Made by a program: the position numbers and the translations under genes
The notes under the pieces: generated by a model
Told to the model about the DNA's origin: nothing
Seen by the model: only the letters and a program-made list of their open reading frames with translations
The model's database searches: none
Origin: Chelonoidis abingdonii
Taxonomy: Eukaryota > Chordata > Testudines > Testudinidae
DNA: 64,000 nt
Direction: 5' to 3'
Assembly (NCBI RefSeq): GCF_003597395.2
Contig: NC_133772.1
Coordinates: forward strand, 139,964,983-140,028,982
Shown here: in pieces, positions 24,736-35,386 of the stretch
Position numbering within the stretch: the first letter of the stretch is position 1
Layout: every line of letters starts with the position of its first letter

Positions 24736-25218
24736 GCAGCTGCTGTTCTCTCCAGCCATCCAGGCACAAGGGGAGCAGGAGCAGGGACAGCCAGGACCAA
24801 GGGGCGGAGCACAGGCACCTCAGACCAAGCTGTGGGGAACCTCTTACTTACCTTGCCAAATCATGAGCATCGGGGTCCTCTTTCTTCCTCCGCTCCACCA
24901 GACCACCGCTGAGGCTCTTTTCTTCTCCATGCCCCTCACTGGGGCTGAGGTGGAGGCTAAGCCAGGGGGCAACCCCCACTTTCCTCCAGAAGCCCTGGTG
25001 TCGCGCTGCCCTCGCAGGGCTCCTACCACATGCCCTAAGCAGAGCTGCGCAGCTCTGCCCAGCTGCCAGCGCCCCCGCCGGCAACGAGAAAAATGGCATA
25101 GGCTGGAGCCCCTGCTCTGGGAGGGAGAGGGATTCTGAGCCTCTGTCTGCAGCCCAGGGATTCCCCTGGGTCAGCACGCCATGGGCAACCCGAACCTCTG
25201 GGCTGCTGCAGCGGCGCC

Positions 25219-25472
25219 CTGACCCAGGGGACGCCCTGGGCTGCCGGCTGCCGCGGAGGTGCACTGACCCAGGGGACGCCCTGGGCTGCCGGCTGCCGTG
25301 GCAGAGCCCTGACCCAAGGAATGCCCTGGGCTGCTGGCTACCGCGGCGGCGCTCTGACCCAGGGGACGCCCTGGGCTGCCGGCTACCGCGGCGGCGCCCT
25401 GACCCAGGGGACACCCTGGGCTGCCGGCTGCCGTGGTGGCGCGCTGACCCAGAGGGGGCCCTGGGCTGCCGG
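25219..25472. repeat. 45-bp minisatellite, about 5.6 copies
   Basis: The word CTGACCC recurs at 25219, 25264, 25309, 25354, 25399 and 25444, exactly every 45 bp. Units are GC-rich and differ by a few substitutions. Because 45 is a multiple of three, long open frames appear on both strands; I regard them as by-products. Confidence 0.95.
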
Positions 25473-25630
25473 AAGCTGCTGTCGACGGCAGCTCAGACTC
25501 CCTCTCTGTCCCAGCAACAGCGGCTGTTTAACCATTTTAAAAAAAATTGGGGGGCATCACTTTTTGGCGCCCCCAAATCTTGGCGCCCTAGGCAACCGCC
25601 TAGTCCGCCTAAATGGTTGCACCGGCCCTG

Positions 25631-25940
25631 CACCCCTGTTTATAGATCCGCAGATCACATAAGCCATTGTTACTACTGCATCATACTGGGAGATCATGTT
25701 TAACTGTTTGTCCTCTATGAGCCAAAAATGCTTTCCAAAATCTCTGCTTTCCAGGATGCAGCTCGGTAAGTTTGGCCTGCATTATGCTTTACAGAACTTT
25801 TGGATATGTCTGTATTAAAATGCATTTTGCTTGAATGGGCCCAGCAATCCATAGCACTCTATACGACTACCATGGCCTCATCATTAGTTACCAGTCTGCC
25901 AATCTTTTTGTCATATTTCATTAGCAGGGATGATAGATTC
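25631..25940 (-). mobile_element. Older CR1-type LINE, RT C-terminal region
   Basis: Antisense sequence including 'taagccattgttactactgc', 'gtttaactgtttgtcctcta' and 'ctgtattaaaatgcattttg', an order I recall from the C-terminal RT region of older CR1 elements. The same element seems to resume at 27541-28215 beyond a younger CR1. No open frame. Confidence 0.5.
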
Positions 25941-26369
25941 ATTATATACAATCCTAGAATATCAGAGTTGGAAAGGATCTCAGGAGTTCATCTAATCCAA
26001 TCCCCTGCTCAAAGCAGGATGAACCCCAAATAAATCATCCCAGCCAGGGCTTTGTCAAACCTGACCTTAAAAACCTCTAAGGAAGGAGATTCCACCCACC
26101 TCCCCAGGGAACTCATTCCAGTGCTTCACCACCCTCCTAGTAAAATAATGTTTCTTAATAGCCAACCTAGACCTCCCCCACTGCAACTTGAGACCATTAC
26201 TCCTTGTTCTGTCATCAGGTACCACTGAGAACAGTCTAGATCCATCTTCTTTGGAACCCCTTTCAGGTAGTTGAAAGCAGCTGTTAAATCCCCCCTCACT
26301 CTTCTTTTCTGCAGACTAAGCAATCCCAGTTCCCTCAGCCTTTCCTCAGAAGTCATGTGCTCCAGCCCC

Positions 26370-27539
26370 CTAATAATTTTTGTTGTCCTCTGTTGAACTT
26401 TCCAATTTTTCCACATCTTTCCTGTAGTGTGGGGCCCAAAACTGGACACAGTACTCCAGGTGAGGTCTCACCAATATTGAATAGAGGGGAATGATCACGT
26501 CCCTCGATCTGCTGGCAATGCCCTTACTTATACAGCCCAAAATGCTGTTAGCCTTCTTGGCAACAAGGGCACACTGTTGACTCATATCCATCTTCTTGTC
26601 CACTGTAACCCCTAGGTCCTTTTCTGCAGCACTGCTTCCAAGCCATTCAGTCCCTAGTCTGTAGCAGTGTCTGGGATTCTTCCTTCCTAAGTACAGGACT
26701 CTGCACTTGTCCTTGTTGAACCTCATCAAGTTTATTTTGGCCCAATTCTCTAATTTGTCTAGGTCCCTCTGTATCCTATACCTACCCTCCAGTGTATCTA
26801 CCACTCCTTCCAGTTTAATGTAATCTGCAAACTTGCTGAAGGTGCAGTCCAGGCCACCCACCAGATCATTAATGAAGATATTGAACAAAAACAGCCCAGG
26901 GCTGCCCGGGGAAGGGAGGGGCAAGTGGGGCAATTTGCCCAGGCCCTGGGCCCTGCAGGGGACCTCATGAGAGTTTTTCGGGGTCCCTGGAGCAGGATCC
27001 TTCACTCGCTCCGGGGGCCCTGGGAAAACTCTCGCAGGGCCTGGACCCCAGGAGCTTCTTCCGCTCCAGGTCTTCGGTGGCAATTTGGCAGTAGATGGTC
27101 CTTCCACCCTGGGACCCATGACAGAAATGCCCTGAAGACCCACAGCGGGGGGTCCTTCCCCCCCAGGACCCGCAACCGAAGACCTCAGGCCCCCTGAATC
27201 CTCTGGGCGGCTCTGAACCAGCCCTAGGACCGACCCCTGGAGCACTCTGCTTGATACCGGCTGCCAGCTAGACATGGAGACGTTTGTCACTACCCGTTGA
27301 GCACAACGATCTAACCAACTTTCTATCCACTTTATAGTCCATTCATCCAGCCCATATTTCTTTAACTTGCGGTCAAGAATACTGTGGGAGACCATACCAA
27401 AAGCTTTGCTAAAATCAGGAATAACACATCCACAGCTTTCCCACCATCCCCAGAGCCATTTCCAGATAGTTAATAAAATGGTAAATGACATCAGACATAG
27501 AACTGATCCCTGTGAACCCCATGAGAAACTGCACCCCAT
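26370..27539 (-). pseudogene. CR1 reverse transcriptase frame, 389 codons, with an in-frame hAT insert
   Basis: The frame begins inside the RT palm. Visible in order: DFSKAFGMVSH (motif A with its Asp), WLDRCAQRVV, VLQGSVLG (motif B), then about 109 foreign residues from the hAT element, then [20 protein letters not shown] (motif C, one catalytic Asp replaced by Tyr), and the long C-terminal part with [20 protein letters not shown] and YIPL-type residues [20 protein letters not shown]. The frame stays open because hAT plus duplicated target is 327 bp. The catalytic change and the insert make it inactive. Confidence 0.8.
26897..27215. mobile_element. Non-autonomous hAT transposon, 319 bp, GC-rich
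   Basis: Left end CAGGGCTGCCCGGGGAAG, right end (inward) CAGAGCCGCCCAGAGGATTC. Flanks AAACAGCC (26889-26896) and AACCAGCC (27216-27223) match at 7 of 8. The empty site is visible in the related CR1 at 60020-60040, where the host sequence runs on without the insert. Confidence 0.85.
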
Positions 27540-27540
27540 T

Positions 27541-28215
27541 CAATGATGATTCCCGACTGACCAGAGTTTTCTGAAGTCTGCCACACAGATCTTAATCCAT
27601 TTAACATGTCCAATGCCTGACAAAATTTGAATCATATTACATTTACCCAGCTACGTTCATCAACCAAATGTGTCACTTCATCAACGAATGAAATCAGGTA
27701 GTTTGACAAGACCTGTTTCCCATAAAACTAGGTTCACTGGCATTAATTATATACCTATCCTTTAATTTATCAGTTGTATCTGTATCAGCTTTTCCTTTAT
27801 TTACCCAGTTATCTGCTTGCCCTTTCTGAATATTGCTACAGTATTAGCCCTCTTCCAGTCTTCTGGATTTTTCCCAGCATTCCAAAATTTATTAAAAATG
27901 AACATCAGCAGGTCGAAGACCTCCTCAGCACTTTCTTCTAGGAATCTTCAGCCTGCTGACTTAAACATGGTTATTCTTAGTAGATATTCTATTTAGTCAT
28001 CTCTTTGTTTCCAAAAGGGCTTGACAATATTTCATCGCCCTCATATGATAGGTATATGTCACTCTATTTCTTCCCAAATACAGAACAGAAATATTTAGTG
28101 AAGATTTTTGCTTTTTCTGCATCATTATTAATAACGTTACCGTCTCTGTCTAGTCATGGGCCTATGCTAGGATTTCTCATGTTCCTAATACAAGTAAAGA
28201 ACTGATTTTTATCAC
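27541..28215 (-). mobile_element. Older CR1-type LINE, RT N-terminal and upstream region
   Basis: Antisense sequence with 'tagccctcttccagtcttct', 'ccaaatacagaacagaaat' and 'gtctctgtctagtcatggg', phrases I associate with the region before and at the start of the CR1 RT domain. Badly decayed. Probably continuous with 25631-25940 before the younger CR1 inserted. Confidence 0.5.
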
Positions 28216-29479
28216 GTAGACCAGCACCACAGGAGGTCACACAGGATACCCCAGCTCCTATCCCTTAGTCATCAGTTCAGACTTAAATATATTGTCTTAG
28301 ACCAGACTGGTGAAAGCGCAGTGCAGATTAAGACCTTCTTCAGCAGCTGGCTCCCAGCTTGACATATCCTTCCCTTGGTAATGCCGCTTGCAGCCTGTGA
28401 CTGTCTCTGTGTTTCTGATCTTTTAGTGTGTTGTTTTTCTGTTCATGACCAAGACCTTGCTTCACAGCCACTCCTGCCTCTACATAATTCTTGCCCCGTG
28501 AGCATAGTATTCATAGGCCTATAAGTCATCCAAAAATTGAAGTGAGGGGCATCAAGGAAGACAGGAAAATGAAAGCAAAAATACATGTAGTAAGACTTCT
28601 GGCTTAGAACACTGGTAAAGTTTTACGGGCCCTGTTTTGTGGCATTAATAATCAATTCCCAAGGGCCCCGGATTGTTAGCTTTGAAGGCTGGAAAAGAGA
28701 ATACATTTAAGGCCCACTGAGCATACAGGGCCAGGGATACTGTAGCGGCAGCCAGTTTGCAAAGCAGGTCATGTGCTGCTTAAGGAGCTTTCGAAGCCTT
28801 TGGTCAAGCTAGAGTATGTCTTTCCATAGCTTGCATTCGGTCCAGAGCATTTGAAATGACGATGCACATTCGCACAACGTATCTGCTTCTCATGTGACAT
28901 GGAGAGGAAACATATCTGCTGGCCAGTGCTGGAGGGGATGCCCTTTTTTTTTAAGTCTGAGAAATGGATGGAACAAAAGAACAGATTTTAGCCTTCAATC
29001 CTGAATCGGTCAGAGGGCAGAAGGTGCAAGTCACAAGCTTTATCTGTCAGTAAAATTCCACTGCATATTTAGGGTTACTTGCATTTGGTGTTTATCTCAA
29101 TCTCTGGGAAGGTCCCCAAAACCCACAATCTGACCTTACTGGCATGGGGATTCATTGCTGCTGGAACAAACTTTTCAGGATTACACGAAGTCCTTCTGTT
29201 TACTGCAATCTTCTTTTTAGAGAATTTTTTCCCAGTGTCTCTGTATCATGGTCTGCAGAGCTCACTCTATTCTTAAGTAAGTCAAGTTACACAGGCATGG
29301 TCTATACCTAATCCCAGGATGCCATAGGTGAGAGAGAATTAACCTTGATCCATCCCTCACTGTCAGGAATCCTTCTCATTCATCCAGGCCCTTTTCCAGC
29401 TAATTAATTACTTATCTAAATTTATGCAGTAAACCCAGCAATGTCTTTGAGTCCCAGAACCGTCTGAAATGTATTAAGC
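28216..29479. other. Intergenic, no feature recognised
   Basis: No repeat hallmark or exon recognised. Small open frames only. Confidence 0.4.
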
Positions 29480-29817
29480 ACACATAAGGCAATCAATTAA
29501 ATTGTGAAATTAATAGCTCTGTTAAATGATAATAGAATACCATTTATTTAAATATTTTTGTATATTTTCTACATTTTAAATATATAGATTACAATTACAA
29601 AATACAAAATACAAAGAATACAAAGTGTACAGTGCTCACTTTATAGTTATTTTTATTATAAATATTTGCACTGTAAAAAACAAAAGAAATTGTATTTTTC
29701 AGTTTACCTAATACAAGTACTGTAGTGCAATTTCTTTATCATGAAAGTAGAACTTACAAATGTAGAATTATGTACCAAAAACTACATCCAAAAATAAAAC
29801 AATATAAAACTTTAGAT

Positions 29818-30137
29818 CAGTGTTTCCCAAACTGAGGTCACCGCTTGTGTAAGGAAAGCCCCTGGCGGGCTGCGCCAGTTTGTTTACCTGCCCTGTCCGC
29901 AGGTCCAGCTGAGCACTGCTCCCACTGGCCACGGTTCGGTGCTGCGGGCCAATGAGAGTTGCTGGAAGCGGTGCAGGCCGAGGGACGTACTGGCCTATGC
30001 TTCCAGCACCTCCCATTGGCCTGCACGGTGAAACATGGCCGTGGGAGCTGTGATCAGCTGGACCTGCAGATGGGGCAGGTAAACAAACCCGCAGGCCTTT
30101 CCTTACACAAGCGGTGACCCCAGTTTGAGAAACACTG
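29818..30137. mobile_element. Palindromic hAT MITE, 320 bp, nested
   Basis: Termini CAGTGTTTCCCAAACTGAGG and, inward from the right, CAGTGTTTCTCAAACTGGGG. The inner halves mirror each other as well ('gcaggtccagctga' against 'tcagctggacctgc'), so the whole element can fold into a hairpin. Flanks CTTTAGAT (29810-29817) and CTTTAGAG (30138-30145) match at 7 of 8, and the host arm reads on as 'ctttagagcctac' as in the opposite arm ('aggctttaaag'). Confidence 0.92.
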
Positions 30138-30195
30138 CTTTAGAGCCTACAAGTCCACGCAGTCCTATTTATTCTTTAGCCAATTGCTCACACAA

Positions 30196-30325
30196 AGAAG
30201 TTTCTTTATATTTGCAGGAGATAATGCAGACCGCTTCTGGTTCACAATGTCACCTGAAAGTGAGACTAGGCATTCTCATGGCACTGTTGTAATCCGTGTC
30301 GCAAGATATTTACGTGCCAGATGAC
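30196..30325 (-). pseudogene. hAT transposase C-terminal (dimerisation) region, left arm
   Basis: Minus-strand translation gives LARKYLATRITTVP, then after a stop ECLVSLSGDIVNQKRSALSP and ANIKKLLCVSNWL. This is the C-terminal dimerisation region of hAT transposases (usual core E-R-L-F-S, here degraded). It lies within the inverted arm, so a mirrored copy exists at 30836-30960. Confidence 0.6.
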
Positions 30326-30333
30326 AGGTTTTG

Positions 30334-30726
30334 CTAGATAATGATACAAAGCAGAGCAGACCAACGCATGTTCACTTTCATCATCTGAGTCAGATGCCAC
30401 CAGCGGAAGGTTGATTTCTTTTTTGATGGTTTGAGTTCTGTAGTTTCTGCATCAGAGTATTGCTCTTTTAAGACTTGGGAAAGCATTCTCCCTACCTCAT
30501 CCCACTTAGATTTTGGAAGGCACTTCAGATTCTTAAACCTTGGGTCAAGTGCTGTTGCTATCTTTAGAAATTTCATATTGGTACTTTCTTTGTGTTTTGT
30601 CAAATCTGTAGTAAAAGGGTTCTTAAAACAAGCAACATGTGCTGGGTCATCATCCAAGACTTCTCTAATGTGAAATATATGGCAGAATGTGGGTAAAACA
30701 GCAGGACACTCACAATTCTCCCCCAA
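30334..30726 (-). pseudogene. hAT transposase internal fragment, 131 codons
   Basis: An open frame containing FTTDLTKHKESTNMKFLKIA, TALDPRFKNLKCLPKSKWDE and KKSTFRWWHLTQMMK. The T-A-L-D-P-R-F-K block is characteristic of the part of hAT transposases (ZBED-like) preceding the C-terminal domain. In an intact enzyme this belongs to the catalytic RNase-H-like half. The frame is broken by decay and lacks the N-terminal zinc finger and the catalytic core upstream. Confidence 0.75.
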
Positions 30727-30835
30727 AGAGTTCAGTCACATATTTAATTAACACATTATTTTTTTATGAGCATCACCAGCACGGAATCATATCTTCTGGA
30801 ATAGTGACTGAAGAATGAAGCATATCCGGCATGTA

Positions 30836-30960
30836 AATACCTTGCAATCCCAGGTACAAAAATGCCATTTGAATGCCTGTTCTCACATTCAGATGCCATT
30901 GTAAATAAGACTACGGCAGCATTATCCCCCATAAATTTAAACAAACTTCTTTCTCATAGC
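30836..30960 (+). pseudogene. hAT transposase C-terminal region, right arm, opposite strand
   Basis: Plus-strand translation gives KMPFECLFSHSDAIVNKTTA followed by ALSPINLNKLLSHSE. This is the same domain as 30196-30325 but on the opposite strand, because it lies in the other arm of the fold-back element. FECLFS stands in for the usual E-R-L-F-S core. Confidence 0.6.
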
Positions 30961-31398
30961 GAGTAGCTGAACAACAAATAGGACTGAATTGACTTGTAGG
31001 CTTTAAAGTTTTACTGTTTTGTTTTTGAGTGAAGTTATGTAACAAAAAAATCTACCTTTGTAAATTGCACTTTCATGATAAAGAGATTGCACTACAGTAC
31101 TCGTATGAGGTGACCTGAAAAATACTATTTCTTTTGTTTATCATTTTCACAGTGCAAATATTTGTAAAAAAAAAAATAAGATAAAGCGATCACTGTACAC
31201 TTTGTATTCTGTGTTATAAATGAATTTGATATATTTGAAAATGTAGAAAAACATCCAAAATATTTCATAAATTTCAGTTGGTATTGTATTGTTCAACAGT
31301 GCGATTAAAACTGCAATAAATCGCAATTCATTTTTTTAATCACAATCGATTTCTTTGAATTATTCGTGTGATTTAACTGCAGTTAATCGATAGCCCTA

Positions 31399-32231
31399 CA
31401 ATAAATTATAATGCACACATTTAAGAGCCATCATTTTCATCCAGTCTGAATATGAAATGTAACAGTAACAAAGAATGCAGATTAGAAGGTGTATTGTCAG
31501 CACTTCTGAAATGTGTGTGAGCTGTGAGTTAAAGTACACTGAAAAGGAAAAGGACCTTTTGTCCCTGGCTGGAGCTGAAGGGCATAGCCAGAGCATCCGG
31601 ACATCATTGTATGTGAGAACAAAGGACTCTTCCCTCTTGCTTTCATTTTGCCATAGATAGTGAGTTACAAATAAGGAACTCTCCCATCTCATTTCTGGGA
31701 GATATGACAGATTGAATCTTCAGCAGGCATATTTTTTTTTACTCAGGTAAAGGTCTGTTTATCCTCTGACTATTTGCAGAGTTGTAAAACAAAGCAAAAC
31801 AAACTACGCTTCTGTTTTGCAACAAATTTAAAAAAATCATCTCTTCCATTGAGCTCTGAAAGTGAATTATGTAGCACAGCACACTTAAATAGCTGCACTC
31901 CAGTTGCTACTCAAGTGAAAACTCAAAGTGGAATCCAGGTCAAGACCAGTACCATTGTAAAGTTTCTGTATCAGTTATGATTCCCTAGGTGGAATTTGTG
32001 CTGCTTTCATTCTTGGGCTAGCACAAAGAGTAAGAGTGAACAAAATTGTTCCTCCCAGTCTTGGACCCAGTGTAGGGGGAGATTTTGGTAAACTGGTAAG
32101 GTGCCTGAAACCACTATGGCTTATTGTTAAAAGTAGCCTATTCAGCAGTCTCAGCTTGATCAAGGCAGGAGCGGAAGGGGTTTTTGGGTGCCACAGAAAG
32201 GTAGCTTGACCCTGCATCCTTCCTGAAAAGA
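31399..32231. other. Intergenic, no feature recognised
   Basis: No repeat hallmark or coding domain seen; short open frames only. Confidence 0.4.
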
Positions 32232-32713
32232 ACTGTGTTGAAGTTGCTGATACGTGCATTTTAGAAGAGCAGGAATGTCCATTGGGGCCTCAAGGCTGCA
32301 GATTCTGGGAAAACCCCACACCTGGTTAATCAATAATCAGAAGGAACCTCTTCCTTGACCATTGAAACTACTTGCTTAACAAGTTTTCTTTAAGGGACAT
32401 GGAATTCTACTGCTAATTTATAAATAAAGGGGGAAAGTTTGAGGTGGGAGGGAGTCTTTGGGACTGATCTCTCCCTCTGGATGCATCTGTGTTCCCCACC
32501 AGGACGTGGGCTGCTGCTGTGCCCCCTCGAGAGCCACACTCTGCTTTGGTAATTATCAAAGGTTGGGGGTGTTTTATTAACCTGTTGTGGACCTGTGTAA
32601 GTGCTTGAGACTAAGTAAAGTTTAGCTTTATTTGAAAGCACTCTCGTGTTGTCCTGTTTGCACAGCCATCTATCGGTCGGACGGCAGTGTCTCCCCTGAT
32701 TTATTTCCTGACA
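32232..32713 (+). mobile_element. LTR-like sequence (tentative)
   Basis: Starts TGTTGAAG and ends ATTTCCTGACA, with a TATA-like 'aatttataaataaagg' at 32414-32430 and 'taaagtttagctttatttg' at 32615-32635, features expected of an LTR. No target duplication was found and there is no second copy in the window. Confidence 0.25.
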
Positions 32714-34325
32714 CCTCCTTGCACAGAGTAAAAGTTACCAAGAGCTTTTGGTTGAAAGAACCCAGGGTAACACCAACCCTAGGATCGTCACTTCCTGATC
32801 TGTTATTGGCAGCTGACATATCAGAAAGATTGAGTTGAGGGTCCCTCAGCTACAAAGAAGTGTTCTTAAAGAACAGCAAGACGCGCATCTGCATGATTAC
32901 GGAGTTGCTTTGAGTGGTGAGAACAATTAGTGTATTTGCTGCCCTCTGGGATTTCCTACCTTAAGTCCTAGCTAGACAGGCTGAGAGATTCTTTATTAGC
33001 AATAGACTGAAACAGCAACATTGCAGCCTGTTCCGCTGAGAGGGTTTGCTTTGTTGTTAGAACAACCAAGCTGCCACTTGAAGAAAAGCAGAAATCGGCG
33101 ATCTGCGCGTCACGTATACTATTAAAAGGCAGCCCTGCTGGGCTTCCATAGATAGAACAGTTAATAAAGCAAAGGGCACGTTAAAACGTTAAGGCTGAGA
33201 AGGAGGGAAGTTTGCCCTGTGGCTAAGGGCCTGGAGCATGAGACATGAGCAGGGGGCTCTGCAATTGCTTCTGCTGGGCACCTGCTCTGTGAGCTTGGAA
33301 AACCATCACTTGGCAGCAGTGGAAACTGAAGCTCAGAGACTTTTAATGATGGGCCAAAGATCAGTGTGAGACCCATTATGTTCCCGGCGCACACACACAC
33401 ACACGGAGTTAGAATTCAGGATTCCTTGGGGTAGTGTTATGCTGCAACAAGACAACCACGTACAGAGAGCGCGAAAGCAGGCTGCTCCCTCCGGCACAAC
33501 TGGACTCACTTTGCACTAGGCTGGCTCTGTGCAGACTGACTGCAGAGGATCCATACTGCACGCTTCCCTACAGAGCCCCCTAGCCTGCAGGCAGGACCAG
33601 GAAATGCCTTAGAATTTAAGGTGACAGCTTGATATTTATATGCAGTTTACAAAACAAAGAGCCTTGGAGCTCAGGCCTGCTCGTTCGCAGCCTCTGGACC
33701 ACGGCCTGCCCCAGTTGAGTCATGTAGGGCTGAGTTGTGGCTGTTGTGCAGGAGTCAGGGTACCCCTGGAGCACCACTAGAGAGATTCTCCTCAGGCAAG
33801 CATGACCTTTGCTGATGTTGCTGTTGAACCAGCCAGTAGGATGGAGCAGATTCCCCTCCCTGTGGCCAACTAGGGCATGGGGACAGGGCCTGGCCACATC
33901 ACCTGCTTTTGGGGTGAGTTCCCTGCATAGCCCAGGTGGTGCTATTGTGTGAATGAACCTTGCACACTGTGTGAGAAAGAGGGGGAAGCTTTCTGTCTGT
34001 ATGGTCCAATTCCAGTGTGTGCCTCATGCTTTCTGGGCCAACCGCGCAATAGCGACAATACTCTTTGCCCTCTGACTCACACTGTAACAAGCTCCCATAG
34101 GGAAGTACAGCATCAGTGCCCAGGATTATCAATACCAGACGCTGGCCCTAGGACTCAGGACTCCCAGCCCTACTCTGAACCCTCTGAGTCAAGTGACTTT
34201 CCAGAGGTGGGGAAGGCGGGGGCAGAGCCTATGGACAACACCAGCTCCCTGCGGCTTTTAGGCTTTCATGTGAAGCTGTCCCTTTGCGTTTTCCCAGCAT
34301 CATTTCCCCCAGCCGTTGTAAATGT
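32714..34325. other. Intergenic, no gene recognised
   Basis: A short CA run lies at 33389-33402. A 218-codon open frame at 33949-34605 overlaps an antisense CR1 at its 3' end and shows no domain; treated as chance. Confidence 0.35.
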
Positions 34326-34575
34326 CCCACGTTATAGACTGCAAGGCCGGGAGGTACCATCTAGTCTGACCTGCTGCACAACACAGGCCAGAGACTTGCC
34401 CCCAAATAGTTCCTACAGCAGAGCTTTTAGCAAAGCATCCAATCTTGATTTAAAAATGATCAATGATGGAGAATCCACCGTGACCCCAAGTAAATTGTTT
34501 CAATGGTTAATTACCCTCCCTGTTAAAAATGTACTTTACTTGCAATCTGAATTTACCTCATCACCGTGCCAGAGG
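34326..34575 (-). mobile_element. Old CR1-type LINE 3' fragment, antisense
   Basis: Recognisable antisense steps: 'accatctagtctgacctgct', 'cttgatttaaaaatgatcaa' and 'gagaatccaccgtgacccc'. The order matches the 3' end of an older CR1 subfamily. Confidence 0.65.
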
Positions 34576-35386
34576 CTTGTGAAACTGCACAAAATGAACC
34601 ATTGAGAACTCATGCATGAACTTTCATAAAAAATAATAATAACAAGATCTGCTTCCCACCTCCGCTGCCAAGTCCAAGCTGTGACACCTGTGGCATCAGG
34701 AGCTGAGGGTTAGAGCCAGAGCCCAGGGTGTCAATAGGGGTCCTTCCCTGAGTTCAGCAGCTGTGCAACAGGAGCACTGAGGAATGGGAAAAGTCCTCAC
34801 TTCACTCACCAGCACATTAAATGATACTTGAGTGCTTCCGCAAGCCAGCTAGTCCAGCTGGACCACAGGCTGCTTCATGGCTGCACCTCAGAGGGAATTA
34901 ACTGGGTGCCAGGTTTGCACAGGAAATTGTAAAGTGTGGGCATGTAGGACACTCCTCCAAAGCAACGGGGCTATGAAAGAGTTAATTTAGCTTGGTGGTG
35001 CATTCTGGCAGTGAAATGATTTTAAGAAATCTGAATGTAATATCTGATCACGAATGTAATCAGTGTTTGTGAAAAAAGATCTACATTCACTTATTTCCTT
35101 TAAAGAGAAAAGGGGGTTTAAAGATACTGTTGTGTGTATGCGCGCACATACGCACACACACAGGCTCCCCTGAGCTACATTGAGCCCTTCTCAACTAGAA
35201 CTGAGTGTGAGGCCAAGTGAAAGCACATGAGTTTCCACTCCTTTTTGGGGGTGGGGGGCAGTTCTTGTCCAGGCAAGTATTTCAGCTTAAGCAATGAAGA
35301 AACCTGACTTCAGATCAAGGTGATCCAATAAGGACCAAAATGTGAAAACTGGGGAACAGGAAATAAATAGGAAACTCAGTGAGAAG
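34576..35386. other. Intergenic with a short alternating purine-pyrimidine tract
   Basis: At 35131-35162 'tgtgtgtatgcgcgcacata' followed by 'cgcacacacaca' forms a partly palindromic purine-pyrimidine alternation. Nothing else recognised. Confidence 0.4.

Larger units (their letters stand above)
24204..25630. mobile_element. Non-autonomous hAT-type transposon, 1.4 kb
   Basis: Left terminus CAGGGCGGTGCAAGGATATT and right terminus, read inward, CAGGGCCGGTGCAACCATTT. The subterminal words match too: 'tcctaggcgaaac' and 'cttgcgctcc' at left mirror 'ggcgccctaggcaaccgcc' at right. Flanks CCCCCCTG (24196-24203) and CACCCCTG (25631-25638) agree at 7 of 8 positions, an 8-bp duplication typical of hAT. 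The interior has no transposase; it holds two tandem-repeat blocks. Host is an antisense CR1. Confidence 0.75.
25941..27540 (-). mobile_element. CR1-type LINE, antisense, with hAT insertion
   Basis: The 3' end near 25945 ('cctagaatatcagagttgg') is followed by the standard 3' UTR and RT order up to about 27540. It closely resembles the copies at 59074-60100 and 40500-41531, so it belongs to a younger subfamily than its surroundings (25631-25940 and 27541-28215), into which it seems to have inserted. It is interrupted by the hAT element 26897-27215. Confidence 0.8.
29480..31398. mobile_element. Fold-back hAT transposon with long inverted arms, 1.9 kb
   Basis: The left arm (29528-30325, interrupted by a 320-bp insert) and the right arm (30836-31310) are long inverted repeats; shared words include 'acaaagtgtacagtg.tc', 'atatttgcactgt', 'tgtagtgcaat.tctttatc' and 'gcctacaagtc'. 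The right end is ...AGTTAATCGATAGCCCTA at 31398; the left end is frayed near 29480. Between the arms lies a transposase fragment (30334-30726, minus), and both arms contain its C-terminal domain. No intact transposase. Confidence 0.75.

Noticed and set aside
25219..25472. Possible CRISPR-like array
   Set aside because: Units are contiguous 45-bp repeats without unique spacers, inside a eukaryotic transposon.
24586..25662. Several frames of 100-190 codons on both strands
   Set aside because: Product of the 45-bp and 64-67 bp tandem repeats, whose GC-richness and multiple-of-three period suppress stops.
33949..34605. 218-codon frame (+)
   Set aside because: The last third is antisense CR1; the rest has no domain or splice context.
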